Origin: JAGOLU01 sp037138475
GTDB lineage: Bacteria; Patescibacteriota; Microgenomatia; UBA1406; GWC2-37-13
Assembly (NCBI GenBank): GCA_037138475.1
Contig: JBAXII010000002.1
Coordinates: 1-64,000, forward strand
Reading direction: 5' to 3'
Length of the DNA: 64,000 nt
Shown: piece by piece, positions 51,931 to 60,507 of the stretch
Numbering within the stretch: position 1 is the stretch's first letter
How the letters are laid out: each line of letters begins with the position of its first letter
Position numbers and translations under genes: made by a program
Notes under the pieces: generated by a model
The model's database searches: none
Told to the model about the DNA's origin: nothing
What the model saw: only the letters and a program-made list of their open reading frames with translations

Positions 51931-53280
51931 ATGGCCGACCTGTCCTCGCAATCGCTGAAGGTACCCCCTCATGATGCTGACTCAGAAAAATCAGTGATCG
52001 GAGCGCTTCTCATTGACCCTAGCTCGATAGGGTTAATCGCTCATTTTCTCCACGCTGAACATTTCTATTCTCGTCAAAACCAAGTGATATTTGAAGCATG
52101 CCTGGTGTTGTATGAGAAACAGCAACCAATCGATGCCATCACTCTCAAAAATCAGCTCAAATCAGCCTCACAGTTAACGATTGCAGGTGGCCAGGCGTAT
52201 CTGGCGGAGTTGATCTCATCAGTACCCACTGCTGCAAACGTAGAGCACTACGCTCGCATCGTCAAAAATCATTTTATCAAACGCAAGATCATCGAAGTGT
52301 CCTCGCGAGCAGTCGAAAAGGCATTTGAAAGCGGATCAGATACGCGCATGATGCTCGACTCAATCGAGAGTGAAGTATTTGCCATAGCGGAGGAATCAAC
52401 GGGAAGAGATTTTGTTCCATTGAAACAGCTCTTGACCGAGAGCTTTGATCGCCTAGACGAACTCTCAAAGGGTGATGGACATCTGCGTGGACTCCCTACG
52501 GGGCTCTCGGAACTAGATATGAAACTCGCAGGTATGCAAGATTCCAACCTTCTCATTCTAGCAGCACGTCCGGGAGTAGGGAAAACATCACTCGCACTCA
52601 ATATTGGATTACATGTGGCCCAAACGCAAAAGAAAGGAGTGGCGATATTTAGCCTCGAAATGAGTAAGGAGGAGTTAGTGGATAGACTTTTGGTCTCACA
52701 TGCTGATATCGATGCCTGGAGACTCAAAACTGGCCGATTGACACCTGAGGATACTCAAGCAGTGATTGAAGCAATGGGGGACTTGGCAGAATCTCCTATA
52801 TATATAGACGATACTGCAGGTGCAAGTATCCTCGAGATGCGCACAAAGGCACGCAAGCTCAAAGCATCACACAACATAAGCCTCGTGATCGTAGACTACT
52901 TACAGCTTGTTGACCCGGGGCGCCGTATGGATTCGCGAGAGCAGCAAGTGTCCTATGTTTCCCAAAATCTGAAAAATCTCGCGCGTGAGCTCAAAGTCCC
53001 CGTTCTCGTTCTCTCGCAACTCAATCGTATGGTAGAGCAACGGACCAGCAAAAAGCCACAGCTGGCTGATCTGCGCGAGTCAGGCTCGATCGAGCAAGAC
53101 GCGGACGTAGTCATGTTCATCTACCAGGAAAATGAGTCAGATGATATGTTAGATACGAACAAGCGCATGATGAAGCTCTCTATCGCAAAACATCGCAACG
53201 GCGCTCTGGCTGATATCGACATGATGTTCCGTGGAGACAGAGTCAAGTTTTACGGAGTGGAGAAGAGTCTCGGAATCTAG
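51931..53280 (+). CDS. dnaB: Replicative DNA helicase DnaB
   Basis: A 449-residue hexameric helicase. The N-terminal DnaB domain starts at PPHDADSEKSVIGALLID; the RecA core has Walker A AARPGVGKTSLALN, SLEMSKEEL, VIVDYLQLVDPG (Walker B and the family DYLQL), QLNRMVEQR and DLRESGSIEQDAD. No intein is present, although DnaB often carries one. It unwinds DNA at the replication fork. Its end overlaps that of the PAP2 gene by 38 bases on opposite strands. Confidence 0.96.
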   Translation: MADLSSQSLKVPPHDADSEKSVIGALLIDPSSIGLIAHFLHAEHFYSRQNQVIFEACLVLYEKQQPIDAITLKNQLKSASQLTIAGGQAYLAELISSVPTAANVEHYARIVKNHFIKRKIIEVSSRAVEKAFESGSDTRMMLDSIESEVFAIAEESTGRDFVPLKQLLTESFDRLDELSKGDGHLRGLPTGLSELDMKLAGMQDSNLLILAARPGVGKTSLALNIGLHVAQTQKKGVAIFSLEMSKEELVDRLLVSHADIDAWRLKTGRLTPEDTQAVIEAMGDLAESPIYIDDTAGASILEMRTKARKLKASHNISLVIVDYLQLVDPGRRMDSREQQVSYVSQNLKNLARELKVPVLVLSQLNRMVEQRTSKKPQLADLRESGSIEQDADVVMFIYQENESDDMLDTNKRMMKLSIAKHRNGALADIDMMFRGDRVKFYGVEKSLGI

Positions 53281-53842
53281 GGAAACACCTTCTGATAGCC
53301 CACTTACCCCCGTCGACAACTACTATTCCGAGCCAAGCTCCTATCAATACGTCAAATAGGTAGTGGCACTGGAGCGCCATTCGTGAATAACTGACCAAGA
53401 ATGCAATACAAATATATAGAAGATGTCTGAGCTTATTATGATCAAAATACACAAGAAGCGAGGCCAGTGCGGTGGCTATGGCTGCATGTCCGGAGGGAAA
53501 GCTGAAATCATGAGGGCATACCATAGAGGCGTAGTTTTGCATGACAAACGGGCGTAGTCGACCTACGAGAGGTTTGAGACCCCAGTGAATTCCCACACTT
53601 AAGATGAGTACAACCAGGAGAACGGAGAGAATGAGCGGAACTATTTTGTGAGCGAAACGGTTTCTATTTTTATGTATGGCGAGCTCCCAGACACAAACCG
53701 CACCAAAGAGTGTGATCCACACAATAACCCAGTTGCCCTCGAGCGAAAGAAATCGGAATACTGTCAACAATGGCTCTTGCCTGACCCAGTAAGGCGAGAT
53801 GTACTGAGTGAGATGGGTGTCAATTGCTTGGATGAAGTCCAT
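53243..53842 (-). CDS. PAP2 family lipid phosphatase
   Basis: A 199-residue membrane protein with the three acid-phosphatase signatures: KPLVGRLRP, PSGHAA and SRMALQCHYLFDV. About five helices surround them. Relatives dephosphorylate undecaprenyl-diphosphate or phosphatidic acid at the outer face of the membrane, which would recycle the carrier used by the glycan genes. A TATCAT box lies a few bases before the start. The C-terminus overlaps dnaB. Confidence 0.92.
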   Translation of the reverse strand: MDFIQAIDTHLTQYISPYWVRQEPLLTVFRFLSLEGNWVIVWITLFGAVCVWELAIHKNRNRFAHKIVPLILSVLLVVLILSVGIHWGLKPLVGRLRPFVMQNYASMVCPHDFSFPSGHAAIATALASLLVYFDHNKLRHLLYICIAFLVSYSRMALQCHYLFDVLIGAWLGIVVVDGGKWAIRRCFPRFRDSSPLRKT

Positions 53843-54133
53843 CTATCCATGATAGCAGAGAGGAGAGGGAGAAATGAAAAAGGATGCATGATACATGGCA
53901 AAGGAGAGAGGGGGAAATTTGCAATGTGCAATGCAAATCTGCAAATAATGTGAATAGAAATTCACAAATTCACAACCCCTGCCCGCAATGCTACGCATAA
54001 GCGTTGCAGGCGCGGCGCCTCATCGGCGGATAAAGTTCTCCCGTTTCACGGGACCATGCAAATAAATTCCAACCCGCCTCATCGGCGGATAAACTTCGCT
54101 AATAAATTCCAAATATCAAATCGTACCTACAAG
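53843..54133. repeat. Intergenic with small palindromes and a direct repeat
   Basis: GCCTCATCGGCGGATAAA occurs twice (54017-54034 and 54076-54093), and a GCAATGC/GCGTTGC near-palindrome lies around 53985-54006. Runs of AATAAATTCCAA surround them. No gene is seen. Confidence 0.6.
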
Positions 54134-54217
54134 TGCCGTGGGAGGGGGTCGAACCCTCATGAGTTATGCACTCATCAGTTTTTGAGACTGACGCGTATGC
54201 CATTCCGCCACCACGGC
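54134..54217 (-). tRNA. tRNA-Leu (anticodon CAA)
   Basis: Minus strand: acceptor GCCGTGG/CCACGGC, anticodon stem TCAGT/ACTGA with loop CTCAAAA giving CAA, a long variable arm (TGAGTGC...ACTCA, as for class II tRNAs), and T-arm GAGGG/CCCTC with loop TTCGACC. Discriminator A; CCA not encoded. Confidence 0.93.
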
Positions 54218-54324
54218 CAATTTATCTTACGAAGGCGGATAAATCCGCCGCCTAGGCCAAACCTTCTTTCGATTGCAGTCAAGTCGGCCACCAGAGCTTG
54301 TATTTTGACCAGTTCTATTCTACC

Positions 54325-54795
54325 ATGTCCTGGTTTTGGTTCGACCTATTCACCACATTTCTCATCAAATCCATGCATATTGCTCCAGACCCAGAAAAAA
54401 TTGCACGCATCAAACACCTCAGGAGTGAGTTGCAAGCAGCAGAAGTGGAGCTTTTTTCAACTCTTTACCACAAGGAAGTACTTCACGAGCGCCATGAGGA
54501 GAAAGAACAAAAAGTGAAGAATTCGAGCGTGTTGGTCTTGGTTGGCGCATCAATCTTCATGATTATATTTGTTTTGTCTGGACTATTGATAAAGCCAAAT
54601 ATGAGTGAAACGTATGCAACGGTTCCTGGAACTCCTCCCAAAGCTCCCAATCCAATAGACTGCGCTCGGAATGACGGTGACTTTGAGGCCTGTGTGACTG
54701 GTCAACAGCAGGGGAGTGGGTGTTCGTGGTATGCCACCTGTAGCAAATGTATACCTGATGCGGACAAGGATAGTCCCACTATTTGTAATCAATAA
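54325..54795 (+). CDS. Membrane protein with cysteine-rich tail, unknown
   Basis: A 156-residue protein. Residues 20-70 form a charged helix (probably coiled coil), a strong membrane helix is at about 70-92 (SSVLVLVGASIFMIIFVLSG), and the C-terminal 55 exported residues carry six cysteines (DCARNDGDFEACVTG, GCSWYATCSKC, TICNQ) like a small disulfide-knotted domain. No family is recognised. It starts after tRNA-Leu and is followed 4 bases later by an epimerase gene. Confidence 0.65.
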   Translation: MSWFWFDLFTTFLIKSMHIAPDPEKIARIKHLRSELQAAEVELFSTLYHKEVLHERHEEKEQKVKNSSVLVLVGASIFMIIFVLSGLLIKPNMSETYATVPGTPPKAPNPIDCARNDGDFEACVTGQQQGSGCSWYATCSKCIPDADKDSPTICNQ

Positions 54796-54799
54796 CCCT

Positions 54800-55837
54800 A
54801 TGCGCATTTTTATCACAGGTGGATCCGGATTTCTCGGTATCAATTTGATCCGTTTCTTACTCGAGAAGAAACACGAGATAGTCAGTTTTGACATCCTCCC
54901 GTTCGAATATCCAGATTGTAAAGACAAAATAACTTCGGTTGTAGGGGACATACGAGATATTTCTACGCTCTGGCTCGCGATGAAGGACTGTGACTCTGTG
55001 GTTCACACCGCAGCTGCACTACCTTTGTACTCTGAGCAAGATATATATACGACTGATGTCGAAGGGACAGAGAATGTGCTAAAAACTGCTCACGAACTGG
55101 GCATCTCCCGAGTGATTCACATCTCATCTACGGCAGTCTACGGTATCCCAGATCATCATCCACTGTACGAGACTGACAAATTGATAGGAGTAGGGAAGTA
55201 TGGCGAAGCAAAGATCAAAGCTGAGGCAATCGGTGAAGCGTATCGAAAAAGTGGACTTTGCGTGAGTATATTACGTCCGAAGTCCTTTGTAGGACCTGAG
55301 AGATTGGGTGTATTTGCATTATTATACGACTGGGCGCAAAGCGGGCATGGATTTCCCATGATTGGGAATGGTAAAAATAAGTACCAGCTCTTGGATGTAG
55401 AGGATTTGTGTGAGGCTATTTATATATGTCTCACCATTGACCCCGTGAAGGCAAATGATACCTACAATATTGGCGCTGCTGAATTTGCAACAATGAAAGA
55501 GGACTATCAGTCAGTGCTTGATGCCGCAGGTTTTGGAAAAAAAGTGATTGCAACACCTGCTGGCCCTCTCATTTGGCTTCTTCGTATCTTGGAAGCCCTC
55601 CATCTTTCACCACTGTACAAGTGGGTATATGAGACCGCATCCAAAGACTCATTTGTGTCTATTGAGAAAGCACAAAAGCACCTCGGATACAGACCCAAAT
55701 ACTCAAATAGTCAAGCATTACTGCGTAACTACGAGTGGTATATCAAAAATAAGAAGTATTTTGATTCGTCAAGTGGACTGTCACATCGCGTTCCTTGGAA
55801 ACAAGGTGCCCTAAGCTTTGCAAAGCGATTTTTCTAA
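54800..55837 (+). CDS. NAD-dependent sugar epimerase/dehydratase
   Basis: A 345-residue extended SDR. FITGGSGFLGINLIRFL is the NAD loop, SVVHTAAALPLY and ISSTAVYGIPDHHP follow, and GKYGEAKIKAE carries the catalytic tyrosine-lysine pair. RPKSFVGPERLG and YQLLDVEDLCEAI are typical of the WcaG-like group. The substrate is probably a nucleotide sugar but is not identifiable. It begins 4 bases after the preceding gene. Its end lies one base from the end of the convergent gene at 55839. Confidence 0.88.
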   Translation: MRIFITGGSGFLGINLIRFLLEKKHEIVSFDILPFEYPDCKDKITSVVGDIRDISTLWLAMKDCDSVVHTAAALPLYSEQDIYTTDVEGTENVLKTAHELGISRVIHISSTAVYGIPDHHPLYETDKLIGVGKYGEAKIKAEAIGEAYRKSGLCVSILRPKSFVGPERLGVFALLYDWAQSGHGFPMIGNGKNKYQLLDVEDLCEAIYICLTIDPVKANDTYNIGAAEFATMKEDYQSVLDAAGFGKKVIATPAGPLIWLLRILEALHLSPLYKWVYETASKDSFVSIEKAQKHLGYRPKYSNSQALLRNYEWYIKNKKYFDSSSGLSHRVPWKQGALSFAKRFF

Positions 55838-55838
55838 G

Positions 55839-57677
55839 CTATATCTTCTTAAATATCATCACTTTTGGATGATCGTATACAGTAAAAGATTCATCTGCAG
55901 AATCGTCAGGTATGGTGATATGAAATGGTCCTACCTGAATCGTAGGGTATGAGGTAAACTCTTTTACTTTGACAAATCGGAGCTTTGATCCGAGCAAATT
56001 GCGCTCAGCAAAGAGGTCTTGATAGTATCTGTTCATGGTGGGGTAGCAATGATAATATTTTTCGCAGTCATGTAGCTTTTGCATTGGTGTATAGAGTCGA
56101 TTCGAAGCGAGGACAATATATTGAGCCTCGCCCAATTTTGTCTCCAACGCTTGCCATTTAGTCAGATCATCTGGCAGTTCGAAATTCGTCATCTCTACAA
56201 ACTTAAACGCTCCGCCATCGATTGGCCTGTCGTCCCAGTGTTCGACTGCGATCGTGCTGCCGGAGGGAATATTTGCCAGCGCCCAATCGTGAGCTCGTTG
56301 ACGGGTGTGGTATTGGCTGTAAATATTTACAAATCCCACAGTCCATAGACAGGCAAGTACAAATATGACCGTGGCAATAATGCGTGACCAGCGACTAGTT
56401 GAGTTGAGCAGTCTAAAGAGGCCATAGCCTGCATACAGTGCAAATAGGGGATAGAGAGGCAACATGTAGCGCATGAACTTAACAGCGCTCATACCAACCA
56501 CGAGAAAGTAAAACAAATTGACTACAGTGAAGAAAATCAGAAGATATGTGCCCGTCAGATTCTTTTGCATATGGAAGTGAGTGGACCACTTCTGCTTTGC
56601 CACAATAGCAAAACCTATGCATGCAAATATAAATATACACGGCCCTAAGCCCCAAAGATATATTTGAGAAATATAATATAGATAGGGAGTGGTGCCAACA
56701 TACTGGAGGGTATAGGGGAAGACATAGGCATTTTTATTCATCTGAGCCTGTTCAAGTGTATCGAGAATATATCTTTTGCTAAACAGTTCGCTTGCGATTT
56801 TTGTGATAAATCTCGGTGGGACTAAAACTGAAGCTGCACTTTCTGGGTTGCGGATGAGCCTCAAACGATCCTCAATCATTTCCAGACTTGCAGGTTTAGA
56901 ATCAAAGGGAATAGTATGAGGGAGTACAGCTCCAATACGATATGCATAGGGCATGCACACGATATGAGTGCACAGAAATATCATACCGAGCATCAAAAGA
57001 ATACGTATGATTCGTAGAACTCCTTCTTTATGGTACATGAGCCAAATCAGCAGAGTGGCAACTACACCAGCAAAAAACACTAACGCAGTAAACTTCGATG
57101 CAAACGCTGCTCCAAATGACATGCCTGCATATACAACATATGAATACCTGTCTTGCCTCAGAAATTGGAAGATAAAATACATGCCGAGAGTTACAAAAAA
57201 AGTCATAAATACATCCACTACAAAGAAATGAGTGTTTTGGATAGGAAAGAATGCAAATGCGTACATCACTACAGGAAACAAGCTCAGATTCCTTTGTGTT
57301 GGCCAACAGAGTCTCGCAATGGCGTATATGACACAGAGGGTACCCATATCGGTGAGTACTGAAAGACTCCTGCCAATGACGAGCAGTCCGTCGTAGGAGC
57401 TCAGATGAGCACAACTCAACGAAGTAAAATTACATACCTTCCAAAGAAACGATAGTAAATAGATGGGTAGACTTCCGTAGTTAAAAAAGTCAGGATTTGA
57501 ATTACCAGGGACGAGCAAACGCTCTGCAACCATAATCAACATCCGCTCATCAGGGTGCAAATGTGCTCCCAAGTCCCAATTTATGCCATACAACCGCAAT
57601 CCAAGACCTGCCGCGAGAATAGCTACAAGGGGAAAGAATTTTTTTATGCCACGGAAGGGCTGTATGAATTTATACAT
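55839..57677 (-). CDS. GT39-like membrane glycosyltransferase
   Basis: A 612-residue multi-pass protein. GAHLHPDERML in the first outer loop carries the DE pair of protein-mannosyltransferase-like GT-C enzymes. A core of ten or more helices runs to about residue 430, then a soluble C-terminal domain of about 170 residues. It is downstream of, and overlaps by 8 bases, the HAD gene. The start at 57677 (MYKFIQ) is preferred to 57695. The sugar and acceptor are unknown; protein or lipid glycosylation are both possible. Confidence 0.75.
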   Translation of the reverse strand: MYKFIQPFRGIKKFFPLVAILAAGLGLRLYGINWDLGAHLHPDERMLIMVAERLLVPGNSNPDFFNYGSLPIYLLSFLWKVCNFTSLSCAHLSSYDGLLVIGRSLSVLTDMGTLCVIYAIARLCWPTQRNLSLFPVVMYAFAFFPIQNTHFFVVDVFMTFFVTLGMYFIFQFLRQDRYSYVVYAGMSFGAAFASKFTALVFFAGVVATLLIWLMYHKEGVLRIIRILLMLGMIFLCTHIVCMPYAYRIGAVLPHTIPFDSKPASLEMIEDRLRLIRNPESAASVLVPPRFITKIASELFSKRYILDTLEQAQMNKNAYVFPYTLQYVGTTPYLYYISQIYLWGLGPCIFIFACIGFAIVAKQKWSTHFHMQKNLTGTYLLIFFTVVNLFYFLVVGMSAVKFMRYMLPLYPLFALYAGYGLFRLLNSTSRWSRIIATVIFVLACLWTVGFVNIYSQYHTRQRAHDWALANIPSGSTIAVEHWDDRPIDGGAFKFVEMTNFELPDDLTKWQALETKLGEAQYIVLASNRLYTPMQKLHDCEKYYHCYPTMNRYYQDLFAERNLLGSKLRFVKVKEFTSYPTIQVGPFHITIPDDSADESFTVYDHPKVMIFKKI

Positions 57678-58260
57678 GGGAAGAATCTCGCACAATAGCT
57701 TCTAGAGCTGATTGCAGGTCATCAAACCTGTGTGAATAGCTTATCAGAGACTTGTCGAGAGGATTTGCTACCCAGAATATCTTTGCCTTTGTGTGAGAAT
57801 TTAGGTGTTGAACTATGCTCCAGTTATCTTCTACATAGTAATCGAGCTGCAGCTCATTTATCTTCTGGGCCTTAAATAGGTGAGGCTGCTCATCGCGCAG
57901 GTTTTGAAAACAAGCCTTGAATACTGCATCTGCATGATATTTTGCTTTCCACCGCTCAAATAACCCTTCTAAACAACGAAATCGTGCTGTCACCACATAG
58001 GATTCGATGCCATTTTTATTACAAAATTCATGGAATGAATCCATGGAAACTGCAGGGTAAATACTGGTGTAATGTATCAGCTTCCACACAAACTTGGTAA
58101 GAGCGTGTTTGGGAACATAAAATGAGGGAGATTTCGACTTCGTTCTCAGGTGTGATAGTGCATGCGTTACCGGGCGAAGTGAGCAAAAGGGGTTGTACAG
58201 GAGCACTCCATCAAGGTCAAATCCAACTCTGAGAGGCTTTCGCTTTGTTTGCACTGGCAT
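57670..58260 (-). CDS. HAD-superfamily phosphatase-like protein
   Basis: A 196-residue protein. Motif I is VGFDLDGVLLYN (DxDGV), motif II YVVTARFRCLEGL, and the acidic motif YVEDNWSIV. The cap insertion between motifs I and II is about 75 residues. It resembles small 5'-nucleotidase or sugar-phosphate phosphatases. Next to a GT39-like gene it may process a nucleotide or lipid-linked sugar, but this is only context. It overlaps the next gene. Confidence 0.82.
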   Translation of the reverse strand: MPVQTKRKPLRVGFDLDGVLLYNPFCSLRPVTHALSHLRTKSKSPSFYVPKHALTKFVWKLIHYTSIYPAVSMDSFHEFCNKNGIESYVVTARFRCLEGLFERWKAKYHADAVFKACFQNLRDEQPHLFKAQKINELQLDYYVEDNWSIVQHLNSHTKAKIFWVANPLDKSLISYSHRFDDLQSALEAIVRDSSHV

Positions 58261-58269
58261 AGGCTGTAG

Positions 58270-58275
58270 ATTATA
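58270..58275 (-). promoter_or_regulatory. -10 box of the HAD gene
   Basis: Consensus TATAAT on the minus strand, 9 bases before the ATG at 58260. TTGTAT lies 15 bases further upstream. The intergenic gap is only 48 bases and must also serve the divergent gene at 58309. Confidence 0.55.
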
Positions 58276-58308
58276 CTAACAATTGTCAGTATACAATCCA
58301 GAACGTCC

Positions 58309-59088
58309 ATGCTCCCCATCATTTTTACCACATCATACTTTACTCTTTATACCTATGGGGTATTTGCATGTATTGCATTATTCCTATTTCTCTACCTCAT
58401 CTGGAGATATGCACGTATGACTCCAGAGAGAGAAGAGGATATATTTGACGTACTCATATTGGCAGGATTAGCCAGCTTTATTTCTGGCAGACTGGCGTAT
58501 GTATCTCTCCATTGGGCAGATTTCTCACTTCGCGGTCTCAGCTCGGTCTTTGCGGCGCATATCTATCCTGGAGTCCAAGACTCAGTTGCATATATAGCAT
58601 TTTTTGTCACAGCAGCCGTGCTGTTCAGGCGAAAAAGAGTCCCCGTATTAGCACTACTTGCCCATCTTTCAGTTGCCATCTGTGCAGGATTGTCAGTGCT
58701 CAGCATCGGCAGCTTGTTTTCTGGTACTACAGTCGGCACAATCACTTCATTCCCCCTCAGAATAAAGTATGCGGGATATGATGGACTCAGACATGTAGTG
58801 GGGATGTATAGTGGACTCTACTTTGCTCTCTCGGCATACGTCATACACACGGTACTGATGTATGCGAGACAACAAAAGCATCTTTTTGGAGCGGTGGCGG
58901 GTCTGGTCATATGGCTATTTGCATTTGGTAAGGTGATTTTTCTACCCATTACTGAGATCGCGATATATTATCCAACTGGCACAGAAAAGGCTTTTGACTA
59001 TGTTCTGATTGGTCTGATGCAGTTGACAGGGCTGTGCATGTTGCTGTACCATCTCAAGTTGTATTTGATAAAGTTGCGCACTAAATAG
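58309..59088 (+). CDS. Divergent prolipoprotein diacylglyceryl transferase-like protein
   Basis: A 259-residue polytopic protein with the Lgt fold order: FTLYTYGVFACIALFLFLY near the start, DVLILAGLASFISGRLAYV as in Lgt helix 2, and RHVVGMYSGLYFALSAYV in place of the RHPTQLYE region. The HGG loop and the RIGNFxNxE signature of active Lgt are missing (SIGSLFSGTTVG instead). It is therefore probably not a lipoprotein-making enzyme. Some other phospholipid-handling or inactive role is possible. It is followed by a DksA-like gene. Confidence 0.68.
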   Translation: MLPIIFTTSYFTLYTYGVFACIALFLFLYLIWRYARMTPEREEDIFDVLILAGLASFISGRLAYVSLHWADFSLRGLSSVFAAHIYPGVQDSVAYIAFFVTAAVLFRRKRVPVLALLAHLSVAICAGLSVLSIGSLFSGTTVGTITSFPLRIKYAGYDGLRHVVGMYSGLYFALSAYVIHTVLMYARQQKHLFGAVAGLVIWLFAFGKVIFLPITEIAIYYPTGTEKAFDYVLIGLMQLTGLCMLLYHLKLYLIKLRTK

Positions 59089-59099
59089 TGCTTCACCCT

Positions 59100-59432
59100 A
59101 TGGACAAACAATTTTTAGATAAACAAAAACTCCACCTGCTCGCTGATAAAGAGAAGATCATTGGCCAGCTGGGCGTATTAAAATCAGCTGATCCTTTTAC
59201 TGATCCTGATCATGCCACTGACAATGCATCACCCGATACCGATGCACGTGAAGAAATGGGCCATCTTGCCGTTGAAGCAACTTCTGATGATATCTCAAAG
59301 AGACTATCACTCATCAATGCAGCGCTGAAGCGAATAGAGAAAGGCACCTATGGTATTTGTGTAAAAACTGGAAAAAAGATACCAAAGGCACGTTTGCTCC
59401 TCGTTCCTGAGGCTGACTCCATAGTCGCTTGA
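59100..59432 (+). CDS. DksA/TraR-like protein lacking zinc cysteines
   Basis: A 110-residue protein. The N-terminal helical hairpin includes FLDKQKLHLLADKEKIIGQL and SKRLSLINAALKRIEKGTYG. The C-terminal part GICVKTGKKIPKARLLLVPE matches the TraR zinc finger region, but only one of four cysteines is left (CVKT for CxxC, and SIVA at the end). Regulatory contact with RNA polymerase is possible without zinc, as in some DksA relatives. ATG at 59100 is preferred to a GTG at 59088. Confidence 0.82.
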   Translation: MDKQFLDKQKLHLLADKEKIIGQLGVLKSADPFTDPDHATDNASPDTDAREEMGHLAVEATSDDISKRLSLINAALKRIEKGTYGICVKTGKKIPKARLLLVPEADSIVA

Positions 59433-59434
59433 GA

Positions 59435-59463
59435 TTGCGCCAATAGGCCAATTCATCTACACT
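59435..59463 (+). promoter_or_regulatory. Promoter of 59471 gene
   Basis: TTGCGC, a 17-base spacer and TACACT. The ATG at 59471 lies 7 bases after the -10, where the transcription start is expected. Confidence 0.6.
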
Positions 59464-59470
59464 GTACAGC

Positions 59471-60319
59471 ATGCGTCTATATCTCATCATTGCCGCCACT
59501 GGACTCATTGTTCTTATTGCTTTTTTGACATTCAAGAGCGCATATGACAAGTCCCTTTTTGTTCGAAAAAATAGCAGAGCGTATGTAGGGATTTGGCTTG
59601 GAAAAGATACCTATGTATTATCTATTTCTCAAAATATTGGACAATCACACATGCTGTATTTCCCCCCTGAGCAGGAGGTCATCATCCCTGGCGGGCTCAA
59701 AGGGTACAAAGTTGGAGCGCTGGGGAAAGTTGCTCATATTGCCGAAGACACAAAGCTATATAAAAAAGCACTCAGCCAGATCAGTGGATTGCCGATTGAC
59801 GAGTATTTGTATCTAGATACCAGCGAAGTATTTTACGCTGGGAGCGAGGTAGAGGATAGAACCATTGGAAGTATAACTGGAGAGGTACGAGGCGCCTTGT
59901 GGTCACTGCGTGGCACAAGCCTGCTGAACAAAATATTTCTATACCAGAAACTCGGGAATATGCGGGGCTCTAATACCGAGCTTTATATAAAGCTAAAGCC
60001 CGATCCTGTAGGCATGTATGATCGTGAATTCCGGAGTGAAAAAAAGCTCGTTCAGATGATCCACTCAAATACCCTAGATACTGCAGCATTCCTCGCAAAA
60101 TTGCTCGAAGGGGTAGGTATCAGAGTGAGTGATATTGGCAGCCAGCCTCCAACTGAGGGTGGGGGAGAGTGTCAGGTGATTGAACGTGGCACTGAACAAA
60201 GCGCCACAGCAAGATATATCACTGACTATTTTGGGTGCAAATACAAGCTCGGTGACACGGGATTGTATGAGGTACAATTTATCCTAAGTAAACCACTGGT
60301 AGCTGAGTGGAAGCTCTAA
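59471..60319 (+). CDS. Anchored LCP/LytR_C-like protein
   Basis: A 282-residue protein. An N-terminal helix (3-21, LYLIIAATGLIVLIAFLTF) anchors an exported part. VLSISQNIGQSHMLYFPPEQEV, and later KALSQISGLPIDEYLYLD, recall the LytR-CpsA-Psr fold. The last 70 residues (VGIRVSDIGSQPPTEGG and ATARYITDYFGCKYKL) resemble the LytR_C domain. The arginine/aspartate core of active LCP transferases is not clear. LCP proteins attach glycans to the envelope, consistent with this genome's focus. Confidence 0.6.
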   Translation: MRLYLIIAATGLIVLIAFLTFKSAYDKSLFVRKNSRAYVGIWLGKDTYVLSISQNIGQSHMLYFPPEQEVIIPGGLKGYKVGALGKVAHIAEDTKLYKKALSQISGLPIDEYLYLDTSEVFYAGSEVEDRTIGSITGEVRGALWSLRGTSLLNKIFLYQKLGNMRGSNTELYIKLKPDPVGMYDREFRSEKKLVQMIHSNTLDTAAFLAKLLEGVGIRVSDIGSQPPTEGGGECQVIERGTEQSATARYITDYFGCKYKLGDTGLYEVQFILSKPLVAEWKL

Positions 60320-60324
60320 CATAT

Positions 60325-60495
60325 ATGGTATTTATACCCTGGATACTCTTTATCGCACTTATTTCATTTCTTTGGGCTGTCTATGGCATGCGGGACTACA
60401 TCTCCAAGCAGAGGCATAATCCACGTTCTAAAAGCCCAGGAAAGGAGAATGATGTGATTAGTATAGACAAGGAGGGGACCGTGATCCAGTTGTGA
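60325..60495 (+). CDS. Small single-pass membrane protein
   Basis: A 56-residue protein with one membrane helix (2-20, VFIPWILFIALISFLWAVYG), then a basic, polar tail. No family is recognised. It starts six bases after the stop of the 59471 gene and is likely coupled with it. The ORF is short, so a chance origin cannot be excluded, but the helix and basic flank look genuine. Confidence 0.5.
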   Translation: MVFIPWILFIALISFLWAVYGMRDYISKQRHNPRSKSPGKENDVISIDKEGTVIQL

Positions 60496-60507
60496 GCCAA
60501 GCTCGTA

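Noticed and set aside
54056..54517. ORF covering tRNA-Leu on the plus strand
   Set aside because: Its middle is the antisense of the tRNA (typical RGRGSNPH-like artefact) and the rest overlaps the 54325 gene in another frame.
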